NCBI RefSeq assembly: GCF_024399315.1
Contig: NZ_CP075170.1
Location: 4,477,501 to 4,541,500, forward strand
DNA: 64,000 nucleotides
DNA from: Chryseobacterium sp. MA9
GTDB taxonomy: Bacteria > Bacteroidota > Bacteroidia > Flavobacteriales > Weeksellaceae
Reading direction: 5' to 3'
Both the position numbers and the translations under genes were made by a program. Numbering within the stretch: position 1 is the stretch's first letter; each line of letters opens with the position of its first letter. This document shows positions 54,373 through 63,659 of the stretch, in pieces. The notes beneath the pieces were generated by a model. It saw only the letters and a list, made by a program, of their open reading frames with translations, was not told where the DNA came from and made no database searches.

Positions 54373-55773
54373 ATGGAAAATTTCAGGAAAGAAAGTGATC
54401 TATTAGGCGAACTGAATGTGCCTTTAGATGCTTATTATGGGGTTCAGACACAAAGAGCTATCGACAATTTTAAAATTTCAGGACAGCTTTTGTCTTCATA
54501 TCCGGATTTTATAAAAGGGTTGGCTTTTGTAAAAAAAGCAGCAGCAAAAACCAATTATGAATTAGGACTTCTGGACGAAAACCTATATTTTAAAATAGCA
54601 GAAGCATGTGATGAAATTGTAGACGGGAAATATCATGACCAGTTTCCGGTAGATATGATTCAGGGTGGGGCAGGAACCTCCATCAATATGAATGCAAATG
54701 AAGTGATTGCCAATGTCGTATTGGAGAAATTAGGGAAAAATAAAGGAGAATATGAATTCTGTTCACCTAATGATCATATCAACCTTTCACAGTCAACCAA
54801 TGATGCTTATCCTACGGCCATCAAAATGGGATTGCTGCAGATGAACATCGGTCTGGTAGAAAAACTTGAAAAAATTATTGCTGCATTCCGTGCAAAAGGA
54901 CAGGAGTTTCATGATGTTATCAAAATGGGGCGTACACAGCTTCAGGATGCTGTTCCAATGACTTTGGGGCAGGAGTTTGAAGCATATGCAGCTACATTAG
55001 AAGAAGATATCTCTAAGCTGAATAACAATGCAAACCTCTTTGTAGAAGTAAACATGGGAGCAACAGCTATCGGAACAGGATTAAATGCTCCGGTGGGTTA
55101 TGCTACACTTTGTGCTAAAAACTTAGCTCAGATTACAGGATACCCAATTGTTTCAGCACCGGATTTAGTGGAAGCAACACCAGATACAGGATCATATGTG
55201 ATCTACTCTTCAGCAACGAAGCGTCTTGCTGTGAAATTATCAAAGATCTGTAACGATTTAAGATTACTTTCATCAGGTCCAAGAGCCGGTCTTTTTGAAA
55301 TCAATCTTCCACCAATGCAGCCTGGATCTTCTATTATGCCAGGTAAGGTAAATCCGGTAATTCCGGAAGTGGTAAACCAGGTTTGTTTCAAAGTATTCGG
55401 GAATGATCTTACCGTAACTTTTGCCGCAGAAGCAGGACAGTTACAGCTTAATGTAATGGAGCCGGTGCTTTCTCATGCGATTATGGAAAATATCAACTTC
55501 CTTTGTAATGCTTTAGATACCCTTCGTGACAAATGTGTGGTTGGAATTACAGCCAATAAAGAGATTTGTCTGAATATGGTAAAGCACAGCATCGGTATTG
55601 TAACAGCTCTGAACCCTTATATCGGGTACAAACAATCTACACAGATTGCTAAAGAAGCATTGGAAACCGGAAAAAGCGTTTATAACCTTGTTCTTGAAAA
55701 GGGAATTCTTTCCCAGGAGAAACTGGATGAAATCCTTGATCCGAAAAATATGCTGAAACCGCATAATAAATAA
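54373..55773 (+). CDS. aspA: aspartate ammonia-lyase
   Basis: The 466-residue enzyme of the fumarase/aspartase superfamily has the signature GSSIMPGKVNPVIPE, the early TQRAIDNF and MIQGGAGTSINMNANEV blocks, and HINLSQSTNDAYPT. It converts aspartate to fumarate and ammonia. Length is typical, and the N-terminus (RKESDLLGELNVP) is characteristic of AspA rather than FumC. Confidence 0.95.
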   Translation: MENFRKESDLLGELNVPLDAYYGVQTQRAIDNFKISGQLLSSYPDFIKGLAFVKKAAAKTNYELGLLDENLYFKIAEACDEIVDGKYHDQFPVDMIQGGAGTSINMNANEVIANVVLEKLGKNKGEYEFCSPNDHINLSQSTNDAYPTAIKMGLLQMNIGLVEKLEKIIAAFRAKGQEFHDVIKMGRTQLQDAVPMTLGQEFEAYAATLEEDISKLNNNANLFVEVNMGATAIGTGLNAPVGYATLCAKNLAQITGYPIVSAPDLVEATPDTGSYVIYSSATKRLAVKLSKICNDLRLLSSGPRAGLFEINLPPMQPGSSIMPGKVNPVIPEVVNQVCFKVFGNDLTVTFAAEAGQLQLNVMEPVLSHAIMENINFLCNALDTLRDKCVVGITANKEICLNMVKHSIGIVTALNPYIGYKQSTQIAKEALETGKSVYNLVLEKGILSQEKLDEILDPKNMLKPHNK

Positions 55774-55781
55774 TAAAAAAC

Positions 55782-55826
55782 AATAAGTGGTAAATGATCC
55801 TGTTAGCGGTCATTTATCACTTATTA
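55782..55826. terminator. long hairpin between aspA and the glycosyltransferase
   Basis: Bases 55782-55799 pair with 55809-55826 over about 18 bp with G-T wobble. It can act as an aspA terminator or be a palindromic repeat; there is only a short T run. Confidence 0.55.
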
Positions 55827-55848
55827 TTCATCATTTATACCATAATTC

Positions 55849-56703
55849 GTGAGGTTTTTAATCATAATTCCTGCTCATAACGAAGAAGACAATCTCTCCT
55901 TTACACTTGATTCTTTACAACTGCAAAGCAGCAAAGATTTTAAAGTAGTGGTAGTGAATGACGGTTCTGTAGATGGAACTCCTGAAATTATCAGGAAATA
56001 TACAGAAACTGATTCCCGTTTTGAAACGATCAACCTTCAGAAATCTGAACATCAGCCCGGATCTAAAGTCGTTCATGCTTTTAAAAATGGTCTCCGGACT
56101 CAATCTATGGATGAATTTGATGTCATCTGTAAATTTGATGCCGATATCATTCTTCCCGAAAATTATCTGGCAGCAGTAGAAACAGCTTTTAACAACAATC
56201 CAGCATATGGACTTGTAGGAGGTCTTTTGTATATAGAAAAAGAAGGGAACTGGGTCTATGAAGGAAATTCTAATAAACATCACGTAAGAGGCCCTATGAA
56301 GGCTTACCGTAAAGAATGTTTTATTCAGATCGGAGGCTTAAGAGAAACATTGGGCTGGGATAATATTGATTCCATACTGTTGGAAAACCTGGGATGGAAG
56401 GAAGTTGTCCTTCCGGAACTCCATGTGAAACTGATAAAAGTAAAAGGAGCTGATTACACCATACGGCCTGCAGATTATTATGGCAGGTATTTTTATTTCT
56501 TAGGTCTTAACAGGTTCCTGGCTTATATAGCCTCTTCAAAAGAAGCTATGAAAAGCAAATCACCATCATTTTTCTTTGATATAATAAATTCCTACGAAAA
56601 TTGCAGATCAAAAAAAATGGAACTTAAAATTACAAAAGAAGAGCAAAAAACTGTTAATGATCAGCGTTGGAGAATGCTGAAAAAGAAATGGCTGAAGATG
56701 TAG
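55849..56703 (+). CDS. family 2 glycosyltransferase
   Basis: The 284-residue GT-A protein begins directly with the fold's first strand (FLIIIPAHNEEDNL) and has NDGSVDGTPEII and the metal-binding CKFDADI motif. It transfers sugar from a nucleotide sugar to an unknown acceptor. The start is GTG at 55849, directly before the conserved strand. With the next gene and the flippase, it suggests a surface-polysaccharide neighbourhood. Confidence 0.88.
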   Translation: MRFLIIIPAHNEEDNLSFTLDSLQLQSSKDFKVVVVNDGSVDGTPEIIRKYTETDSRFETINLQKSEHQPGSKVVHAFKNGLRTQSMDEFDVICKFDADIILPENYLAAVETAFNNNPAYGLVGGLLYIEKEGNWVYEGNSNKHHVRGPMKAYRKECFIQIGGLRETLGWDNIDSILLENLGWKEVVLPELHVKLIKVKGADYTIRPADYYGRYFYFLGLNRFLAYIASSKEAMKSKSPSFFFDIINSYENCRSKKMELKITKEEQKTVNDQRWRMLKKKWLKM

Positions 56704-56740
56704 GATGTAAAACTGTACAGGTTTTATAAATAATTATTAG

Positions 56741-56810
56741 TAAATTCAATAGGAGCGGACTTTAGCCCGTTTAATAAAAATAAAAATCAATTGGCTTTAG
56801 CCAAAACTTA
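56741..56810 (+). repeat. dispersed repeat with CTTTAGCC hairpins, copy 2
   Basis: Repeats the order of copy 1 at 28411: AATAGGAGCGGACTTTAGCC, then GGCTTTAGCCAAAACTTA. The first hairpin is less perfect here. Confidence 0.75.
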
Positions 56811-56830
56811 TAAAGATTCCCATTAACCCT

Positions 56831-57874
56831 GTGAAAAAAATAGCTTACATAGAAATAGACACACACGCAGAAATTGCCCAGGCTTTCATAGATGTTATGG
56901 GAGGGTCTCAGGATTTTAAGGTAGACTATTATTTTTCAAAAAGGGTCAAAGATCACATAAATCATCGTAATGAAGCTGTTTTTTTATCTGACAGTTCTAT
57001 GATTCTGGATCAGTTAAAAGGGAAAGGATATGATCTGGTTGTCATAGGAACTGTACATCGTTATTTTAATACATTTTTAGCGATAACAAAAAAGTACAAT
57101 ACAGCAATCATTACCCATAATCTTAATTTTACAAAAGCTTCAAAACTGAATCTGATGAAAAGTGTTTTCAAAGGAGATGTTATTTTCAGACTGAAATTGT
57201 GGCTGAAAGAAGGATTATTTTATAAAACTAAAGTTTATCAGACTTCCAGATCCCTTTTTGTGCTGGATGAAGCATTGGTTTCGGAGAAATATCAGTTTTT
57301 GCCACTGTTTTATACCAGAGATTTTGATAAAATTAAAAATGAAAATCTCGTAGTGGTAATTCCAGGCGGTGTTTCACAGAAAAGAAGGAATTATGCTTAT
57401 ATTTTTGAGACTATTCAGAATGTAAAGACAGATAGGCATTGTGAGTTTGTATTTCTTGGAAAAGCAAAGGATCATGAATTAAGACATCTGGAACAAATGT
57501 CTCAAAGACTGCCTGAAAATATCAGTATTACTTATTTCTCTGAAAGAGTCTCTTCTGAAAATTTCGGGAAATGGATGCAGAAAGCAGATATTCTATGGTG
57601 CCCGATTCAGCAGGAAACAGAGTTTTTCAGCATGAAAGAAACTTATGGAGTGACTAAAATGACAGGGAATCTTGGGGATGCAGTGGCTTACGGAAAATTG
57701 GCCGTTTTTCCTGGAAATTATCCTTCAAAACTTGAATTTATCATTCCTGAAAAAGAAAATATTCTTAATCAGTTGGAAACTTTATCAGAGACTCCATTTG
57801 ACTTTTATAAAACTTACAGTAAAGAAGTGGTGCAGAAAAAACTGGAACAGTTTTTAAATAGTTTTCTGATGTAA
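56831..57874 (+). CDS. probable glycosyltransferase (GT-B-like)
   Basis: A 347-residue soluble protein with a Rossmann-type start (IAYIEIDTHAEIAQAFIDVM) and C-terminal segments like those of glycosyltransferases (LVVVIPGGVSQKRRNY, FVFLGKAKDHEL, WCPIQQETEF). The start is GTG at 56831. No exact family is recognised, and the call rests on fold-like patterns and its neighbours. Confidence 0.6.
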   Translation: MKKIAYIEIDTHAEIAQAFIDVMGGSQDFKVDYYFSKRVKDHINHRNEAVFLSDSSMILDQLKGKGYDLVVIGTVHRYFNTFLAITKKYNTAIITHNLNFTKASKLNLMKSVFKGDVIFRLKLWLKEGLFYKTKVYQTSRSLFVLDEALVSEKYQFLPLFYTRDFDKIKNENLVVVIPGGVSQKRRNYAYIFETIQNVKTDRHCEFVFLGKAKDHELRHLEQMSQRLPENISITYFSERVSSENFGKWMQKADILWCPIQQETEFFSMKETYGVTKMTGNLGDAVAYGKLAVFPGNYPSKLEFIIPEKENILNQLETLSETPFDFYKTYSKEVVQKKLEQFLNSFLM

Positions 57875-57913
57875 ATAACATCAATGTAATTCAATAAATA
57901 CGCTTTAAAAAGC

Positions 57914-59413
57914 CTACTTAATCTTAAGTACACTTTTGATAAACCTCATATTCAGATAGTCTTCAACCGGGAATATTTTGGTGAAATAATTTCCGATATA
58001 GATGAGTATCAGAACAACTGCCGGCTTGTAAACAAGATTAAGCAGATTGCTATTGAAGTTTGGAAGCACAATAGCCACTGTAATAGCTAAAGTACAGATA
58101 ATAGAAACAAAAATCATTTCAATGCTTAAAGGCGAAACTTTAAATACAATATAATTGAAAACAATTTTTACAACATTGTAAATAGTAAGGGAAATAGCCG
58201 TAGATAAAGCAATTCCGATCAGTTTCAGATCTGTATTTTTAATGAAATAATAATTAAGCCCAATAGTTAGTCCAGCCAGTAAAAGCATCACCAGAATATT
58301 GAATCTGTAATATTTTGAAAGAGAAATAATATTTCCGTTGAAACCTGTTGCGAGATCTATCAGCACAGCAGAACCCCATATCCAGACTACAGGCTCATAT
58401 TCTCTGAGCATAGTTCCGTTCTTGGGCATAAATTGTGTCAGATAAGGGAATCCAACCATGATGCATGAGAACAAAACAGCGCCAAGAAAATATAATGTTA
58501 AAGATGTTTTCTTATGAAACCTGTCCAGTTCTACCATATCTCCGTCTGCCAGCGTTTTGTTGATGATAGGAGCAGAGATATTAAATAATCCAAGCTGTGG
58601 AATAGAGATTAATGAGATCAGGGCATATAAAACAGAATAAATTCCTACCTCTTCCATTCCCATAAACTCTCCGATCATAAAGCTGTTGATTGCCAGGTAA
58701 TTTCCAAAAGTTCCCAGGAATCCGAAGAAACTGTAATTGAAAAATTCTTTCCAGAAATTGTTTTTCTTAAAATAATCCGTATTAAAATCAAGCTTGATTT
58801 TCTCCAGTTTGTTGGTGTAATAGATATACCCCAAAAGCATTAAAAAGAATATTCCAAAAAAGAAAGCAAAAGCTATTTTCTGCGATGTTGCAGCAATAAT
58901 ATTCTGCGATAAAGCAAAGAAGAAAAGGCAAAAAGCTCCCAGGTTTGCTATTTTCGGAAACAGATTGTCGAAAATATTGGAAACCACAATTCTTTTATAA
59001 TTGGAAGTGTATTTGTTGAAAACAGCACAAAATGAAAGGATTAAAATCAGAGGAAGAATCATTTCCTTGATCTTCCATGCTTCAGAGTGCCTGAACTTTG
59101 GATAAAAATAAGGAAGTATAAAAAATACAACTGTGAAAATAAGAAAGTTGATAAAGACAGTGAGCAGCGATAATGACAGCATGTTTTGTTTTTTACCGTC
59201 TCTTTCTACTGTGTGAAAAAATTTCACATTTGAATAGGAAATTCCCAATACTACAAAAGGAACCAGCATTTCTGCAGTGGGAAGAATGTAGCGCAGCTTT
59301 CCATAAAATTCAAAATCATTCGGAAATATGAATATTGCGGAAACTGTACCCAGCAAAAACCCAATATAACCGATAATGGAATATTTGAAGCCTTGTCTCG
59401 CTACTACACTCAT
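57914..59413 (-). CDS. polysaccharide flippase (Wzx-like)
   Basis: A 499-residue membrane protein with twelve or more hydrophobic segments, in the polysaccharide transporter/MATE-like fold (GFKYSIIGYIGFLLGTVSAI; later FLGTFGNYLAINSFMIGEFM). It would move lipid-linked oligosaccharides across the inner membrane. It lies 8 bases after the FkbM-type gene in the same operon. Confidence 0.85.
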   Translation of the reverse strand: MSVVARQGFKYSIIGYIGFLLGTVSAIFIFPNDFEFYGKLRYILPTAEMLVPFVVLGISYSNVKFFHTVERDGKKQNMLSLSLLTVFINFLIFTVVFFILPYFYPKFRHSEAWKIKEMILPLILILSFCAVFNKYTSNYKRIVVSNIFDNLFPKIANLGAFCLFFFALSQNIIAATSQKIAFAFFFGIFFLMLLGYIYYTNKLEKIKLDFNTDYFKKNNFWKEFFNYSFFGFLGTFGNYLAINSFMIGEFMGMEEVGIYSVLYALISLISIPQLGLFNISAPIINKTLADGDMVELDRFHKKTSLTLYFLGAVLFSCIMVGFPYLTQFMPKNGTMLREYEPVVWIWGSAVLIDLATGFNGNIISLSKYYRFNILVMLLLAGLTIGLNYYFIKNTDLKLIGIALSTAISLTIYNVVKIVFNYIVFKVSPLSIEMIFVSIICTLAITVAIVLPNFNSNLLNLVYKPAVVLILIYIGNYFTKIFPVEDYLNMRFIKSVLKIK

Positions 59414-59421
59414 AAGTTGTT

Positions 59422-60216
59422 TTAAATGTTTTTAGGTATAAAAATAATATTGTTGATGTACTGAGTTTTATTTTTTTCGTCGTTTGTATTTTGTGTTATG
59501 ATATCTTCTGTAAGACTTTCCAGGGTAAAGCTGTTTCTGTTCAGATATTTCGCTTCATATCCCCAGCTCATTACTTCAGATATTTCATTCCATATAGGGG
59601 TCTTGTGGTGTCTTTGTTCCATCTCGACCATTAATGTCGGTGTAAACTGTCGGATGGTTTCCCTCGCTCCGAAAAGCGTTTTTATTTCGTTTCCTTCAAC
59701 GTCTATTTTGATAAAATCAAGCCTTTTGAAATGTTCCAGAGCTGCCCATTCATCCAGTTTGATCACTTTTACTTTTTCCGTATAGCTTTTTTCTTCTCCT
59801 TTTTCTTTATAAGAAGTGTTTAAAGTACCGCGGGAAGCAATTGTTTTTCCATTAATAATAGGTACTTTGAACTCAGCAATTATGTTTTCGTCAGAAAGAG
59901 CCAGAGGAAAGATATGCATTGCCGGAAACAGTCTTTTTAATCGACGGTAAAGCTTTTTATTGGGTTCAAAACCATAAATGTTATCGTGGTTCAAAGTATT
60001 TTCCAACTGGTATAGGAAAGTTCCTACATTCGCACCAATGTCCAATATAACAGCATTTTTTGGAAGGTATTCCTTAATCCATACCAGTTCCGGTTCTACA
60101 TTACGTTCCGAAAAATTATTTTTATTAAGATTATTTAACGTTTTAAAATATCTTTTTTTATAGAAATTCGGACTTATATATTGTAGTTTTTCTGCGATTT
60201 TTTGGTATAAAGACAT
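59422..60216 (-). CDS. FkbM-family methyltransferase
   Basis: The 264-residue protein has the SAM-binding motif VILDIGANVGTF, the FkbM segment FEPNKKLYRRL and the conserved DFIKIDVEGNEIKTLFGA. Family members methylate sugars or polyketides. The open frame extends to a TTG at 60240, but the -7 element TATCTTTG (60238-60245, minus strand) lies there, so ATG 60216 is chosen. Together with the flippase it suggests modification of a surface glycan. Confidence 0.9.
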   Translation of the reverse strand: MSLYQKIAEKLQYISPNFYKKRYFKTLNNLNKNNFSERNVEPELVWIKEYLPKNAVILDIGANVGTFLYQLENTLNHDNIYGFEPNKKLYRRLKRLFPAMHIFPLALSDENIIAEFKVPIINGKTIASRGTLNTSYKEKGEEKSYTEKVKVIKLDEWAALEHFKRLDFIKIDVEGNEIKTLFGARETIRQFTPTLMVEMEQRHHKTPIWNEISEVMSWGYEAKYLNRNSFTLESLTEDIITQNTNDEKNKTQYINNIIFIPKNI

Positions 60217-60237
60217 CGTAAGCGTTTTGACGAACAG

Positions 60238-60245
60238 CAAAGATA
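60238..60245 (-). promoter_or_regulatory. -7 element (TATCTTTG) of the FkbM-flippase operon
   Basis: On the minus strand it matches TAnnTTTG, 21 bases before ATG 60216. Confidence 0.6.
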
Positions 60246-60480
60246 AGCAAAAATGTAAAACTTTCTTAAAAAATGTTAATTATAATAATTTGATTTTCAA
60301 TAATTATCTTTTGTTTCTGTTTGGTAATCAGCTGTTTTTTAATGGATTTTAAATTTGTCATACAGACATCATAATATCCTCAATCTTATGTAAATATTCT
60401 AAAAGATTCAGAAATTGAAAGTTTGTTAGCTGTTATCTATGAAAGCCTGTGAGTAAAAAGCATCTGTGTTTCAGGATAAA

Positions 60481-61146
60481 TTAAAGAAAAGGTGTATTTA
60501 GGAAATCATTGAAAGGCTTCATCAACTTAAAAATTTTGTTCATATTTTTCACAGCATTTTTATCCAATACTTCCTCGTCTTTTAAAGAATATACTACAAT
60601 GAAATTTTTAAGTTTCAGATATTCTCCCATAGGATCCTCTTTCTCGAAACCCTGAGGGATCTTTTTTAGTTTGTCATCCTGGTTAAGTTGCGGGAAGTGC
60701 TTTTTGAAATCCTTATTGTTGAGAATTTTAAGAAAATCATCACCGTACACCGATATTTCTTTACGAACTTCTTTCAAAACAGAAGATTCAGGCATATAGA
60801 TACCTCCGGCTAAAAAGGATTTGCCGGGTTCCATGTGAAGATAGTAACCTCCTTTCTGATTCCCTTTTCCCATTCCCAGAGATGCTCCGAAATTGGTTTT
60901 ATAAGGAGATTTATCTTTTGAAAATCTTGTGTCTCTGTAAATTCTGAACAGTGCTTTTTTACTGTCAATTTTAGCAAGTTCTTCATCAAAACCTGACATC
61001 TCTTTAATGAGTTCATCCAGAAATGTAATAACGTTTTGCTGAGATTCAGTATACAGGCTTTTATTTTCATTAAACCATTCGCGGTTATTGTTTTTATTTA
61101 ATTTGTTTAAAAAATCAAATGTTTTGGGAGAAATGCTCGCAGACAT
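60481..61146 (-). CDS. DUF2461/TIGR02453 family protein
   Basis: A 221-residue soluble protein with family blocks TFDFLNKLNKNNNREWFNEN, FRIYRDTRFSKDKSPYKTN and GGYYLHMEPGKSFLAGG. Biochemical function is not established for the family. The upstream frame extends to 61230, but ATG 61146 gives the usual family start. Confidence 0.88.
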   Translation of the reverse strand: MSASISPKTFDFLNKLNKNNNREWFNENKSLYTESQQNVITFLDELIKEMSGFDEELAKIDSKKALFRIYRDTRFSKDKSPYKTNFGASLGMGKGNQKGGYYLHMEPGKSFLAGGIYMPESSVLKEVRKEISVYGDDFLKILNNKDFKKHFPQLNQDDKLKKIPQGFEKEDPMGEYLKLKNFIVVYSLKDEEVLDKNAVKNMNKIFKLMKPFNDFLNTPFL

Positions 61147-61241
61147 GTTGTGTAGGGTGTTTTTTATTGTTGTTGCTAAATCAGATTTGAAACGGTTTCT
61201 CAATTCCGAACCTCGAAACTTACAATTCAAATGTACAAAAA

Positions 61242-61400
61242 CTATTCGTATCCTAATACTTCAATAAGATCAAGTTTTGAAGCTTTTATGCAGGATAATA
61301 CCTGAAAAAGAATCCCGTTACGGCACGGTCTAAAATAAAACATTTCTTTTGGAATAGTTGTGGTTAAATTTGGGCTTCTTTTATCTGAAGCAGATCCTGT
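61242..61400 (-). pseudogene. possible C-terminal remnant of a MacB/FtsX-type ABC permease
   Basis: The minus frame ending at TAG 61242-61244 reads IKASKLDLIEVLGYE at its end, matching the typical permease C-terminus (KASKLDPIEALRYE). Upstream the frame contains TTTIPKEM, similar to the loop that precedes the last helix, but the helix itself is degraded. No start or other domains remain. Confidence 0.45.
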
Positions 61401-61763
61401 TGGACTGAGTTTTTTTGAAAGCCTTAAAGAATAAAAGGAAATATTATTCCCCTTTGCGTATTCAATACAATTTTTCAGAGTTCAGACAGCCGGATAATTG
61501 GGAGCATAGGGAAATATTTCCAAGCTATGCATAAGAATATCAAAAAGAAAAATTTGCGTTCTATGGTTTTATTTTTGAAAATTCATAAATATCACCGAAA
61601 AAATCAATCCAATTTAATAAAAAAAAATAATGTTTAACAAGTTTTTAATCTAAGGCTTGTTTTTTTACATTTAATTTTCAAAAAATTCAAGATATATTAA
61701 AAGATTCTGAATTTAAGTTTGTATATTTAAAACTTTATTCAAAAACAAGTCAAATATTTATTG

Positions 61764-61771
61764 TATCTTTG
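61764..61771 (+). promoter_or_regulatory. -7 element (TATCTTTG) for the DEAD-box helicase
   Basis: Matches TAnnTTTG, 21 bases before the ATG at 61792. Confidence 0.65.
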
Positions 61772-61791
61772 CAAAAATTTTAAAATAGTTA

Positions 61792-63507
61792 ATGAATTTA
61801 TTTACGGAAACCAATTTAAGTCCTGATATCCTTAAGGCAATTGGCGAACTGGGCTACGAAAGCCCAACAGAAATCCAAAAACAGACTATCCCTTTTATTC
61901 TTTCAGATATTCGCGACTTGATCGCACTTGCGCAAACAGGGACAGGCAAGACAGCAGCGTTTTCGCTTCCGATTTTGGATATGATTGACGATACGAGTCG
62001 CAAAATCCAATTATTGGTGCTTTGTCCGACACGGGAATTATGTCTTCAGATTTCGAAGGACATAAAGAATTACTCTAAGTACATGAAAGACATCAAAACT
62101 ACTGCAGTTTATGGTGGAAGTAGTATTGTAGATCAGATGAGATCTTTGAAGGATAAACCACAGATTATTGTGGGAACTCCGGGAAGAGTAATTGATCTTA
62201 TCAACAGAAAAGCACTTGACTTTTCTGCTATTCATTGGTTGGTATTAGATGAAGCCGATGAAATGCTTTCTATGGGATTCAAAGACGAATTGGAAACCAT
62301 TCTAAGCGAAACTCCGGAAACTAAACAAACTTTCTTATTCTCTGCAACGATGAATAAAGAGGTGGAAAGAATTTCCAAAAATTACCTTACAAAACCACAC
62401 CGTATTTCAGTAGGTTCTATCAACGAAGTGAAGAAGAACATTACTCACGAATACTATGTAGTAGGGTACCGCCAGAAAAAAGAAGCGTTGAAGAGACTGA
62501 TCGATGCTAACCCTAATCAGTACTCCATTATCTTCTGTAGAACGAGAATGGAAACACAGGAGGTAGCAGATTTCCTGATGCAGAACGGGTATGCAGCTGA
62601 TGCTCTTCATGGAGATCTTTCTCAGGCACAGAGAGATACGGTAATGAAGAAATTCAGATTGAAGAACATTGATATTCTTGTAGCTACAGACGTTGCAGCA
62701 AGAGGATTGGATGTAAACTCTCTTACTCACGTTATTCACTTCTCTTTACCAGATGATCCTGAAGTATTCGTTCACAGAAGCGGAAGAACAGGTAGAGCTG
62801 GAAAAGATGGTATTTCTATGGCTTTGATAAAGCCTGAAGAAAGCAGAAAACTGAAACAAATCAAATCTTCAACAAAAATTGAAATCAACGAAAAATTCAT
62901 TCCTACTGGTGATGATATTATCAAAGCTCAGGTAGGAGGTGTATTCGAAAAATTATTGACGGAGCACGAGGATCTTTTCGAATTCGATGATAGCTTAATT
63001 CCGGATCTAAGCAAATTTACAAAAGAAGAATTGGTGCACCAGCTGCTACAGTTCCAATTGAAGGATCTTGCTTTATATTACAAAGACAAACACGATCTTG
63101 TTGAGCAGAAATTGAGCAGCAGAGATGATGATTACTCAAGAAGAGACCGTGGCCGTGATAGAGACAGAGATAGAGGCCGTGATAGAGATAACAGAGACAG
63201 CAGAGACAGAGATCGCGGAAGAGATAGAGACCGTGGTGGAAAGCCAAGAAGAAGAGATGAGAGTATGGTAAGATTCTTCTTTAATCTTGGAAAAAAAGAC
63301 CACTTGAAGAAGCTTGATGTTTTGGATATTATCAATAAGGCTACTGCTGATGGTAAATCTAAGAAAAGAGCTGAAATCGGAGATATCGAAATCTTAGAGA
63401 AATTCTCTTTCTTCGAAGTTGAAAAATCGTTTAAAGACAACGTCTTGAGCAATATTCAATCTATGAAGTTCAAAGGAAAAGATATGAGAGCTGAAGTTGC
63501 AAACTAA
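61792..63507 (+). CDS. DEAD-box RNA helicase with RD-rich tail
   Basis: The 571-residue helicase has the full motif set: Q motif (GYESPTEIQKQTIP), Walker A (AQTGTGKT), DEAD, SAT, and HRSGRTGRAG. A DeaD/CsdA-like extension follows, then a low-complexity Arg-Asp repeat (about 445-485) and a C-terminal RNA-binding-like domain (RFFFNLGKKDHLKKLDVLDI). It remodels RNA, likely in ribosome assembly or cold adaptation. The RD tract could promote condensate formation, which is inference. Confidence 0.95.
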   Translation: MNLFTETNLSPDILKAIGELGYESPTEIQKQTIPFILSDIRDLIALAQTGTGKTAAFSLPILDMIDDTSRKIQLLVLCPTRELCLQISKDIKNYSKYMKDIKTTAVYGGSSIVDQMRSLKDKPQIIVGTPGRVIDLINRKALDFSAIHWLVLDEADEMLSMGFKDELETILSETPETKQTFLFSATMNKEVERISKNYLTKPHRISVGSINEVKKNITHEYYVVGYRQKKEALKRLIDANPNQYSIIFCRTRMETQEVADFLMQNGYAADALHGDLSQAQRDTVMKKFRLKNIDILVATDVAARGLDVNSLTHVIHFSLPDDPEVFVHRSGRTGRAGKDGISMALIKPEESRKLKQIKSSTKIEINEKFIPTGDDIIKAQVGGVFEKLLTEHEDLFEFDDSLIPDLSKFTKEELVHQLLQFQLKDLALYYKDKHDLVEQKLSSRDDDYSRRDRGRDRDRDRGRDRDNRDSRDRDRGRDRDRGGKPRRRDESMVRFFFNLGKKDHLKKLDVLDIINKATADGKSKKRAEIGDIEILEKFSFFEVEKSFKDNVLSNIQSMKFKGKDMRAEVAN

Positions 63508-63526
63508 ATCTCATCAATTACTATAT

Positions 63527-63553
63527 AAAACCGGCTTTAATGCCGGTTTTTTT
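63527..63553 (+). terminator. terminator after the helicase gene
   Basis: AAAACCGGC (63527-63535) pairs with GCCGGTTTT (63542-63550), followed by T residues. Confidence 0.85.
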
Positions 63554-63567
63554 ATTTGATAATCAGT

Positions 63568-63585
63568 AGTTAAGCGAATGTTAAC
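63568..63585 (+). promoter_or_regulatory. Pho-box-like repeat pair before the DUF47 gene
   Basis: AGTTAAG (63568) and TGTTAAC (63579) lie 11 bases apart; a weaker TGATAAT fits at 63557. A third element (ACTTAAT, 63589) is off by one base. The nearest -7-like sequence (GAAATTTG, 63628) is farther away than at the two other loci, so the case is weaker. Confidence 0.35.
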
Positions 63586-63659
63586 AAAACTTAATGTCAT
63601 ATAGTTTCACGTGCAATCCTTTTTTAGGAAATTTGCACACGAATTATAAATACTAAAAA

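Larger units (their letters stand above)
61147..61791. other. non-coding gap before the DEAD-box helicase gene
   Basis: It holds a probable permease C-terminal remnant on the minus strand (61242-61400) and a -7 element for the helicase gene at 61764. The part from about 61420 to 61760 is AT-rich with no supported gene. Confidence 0.6.
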
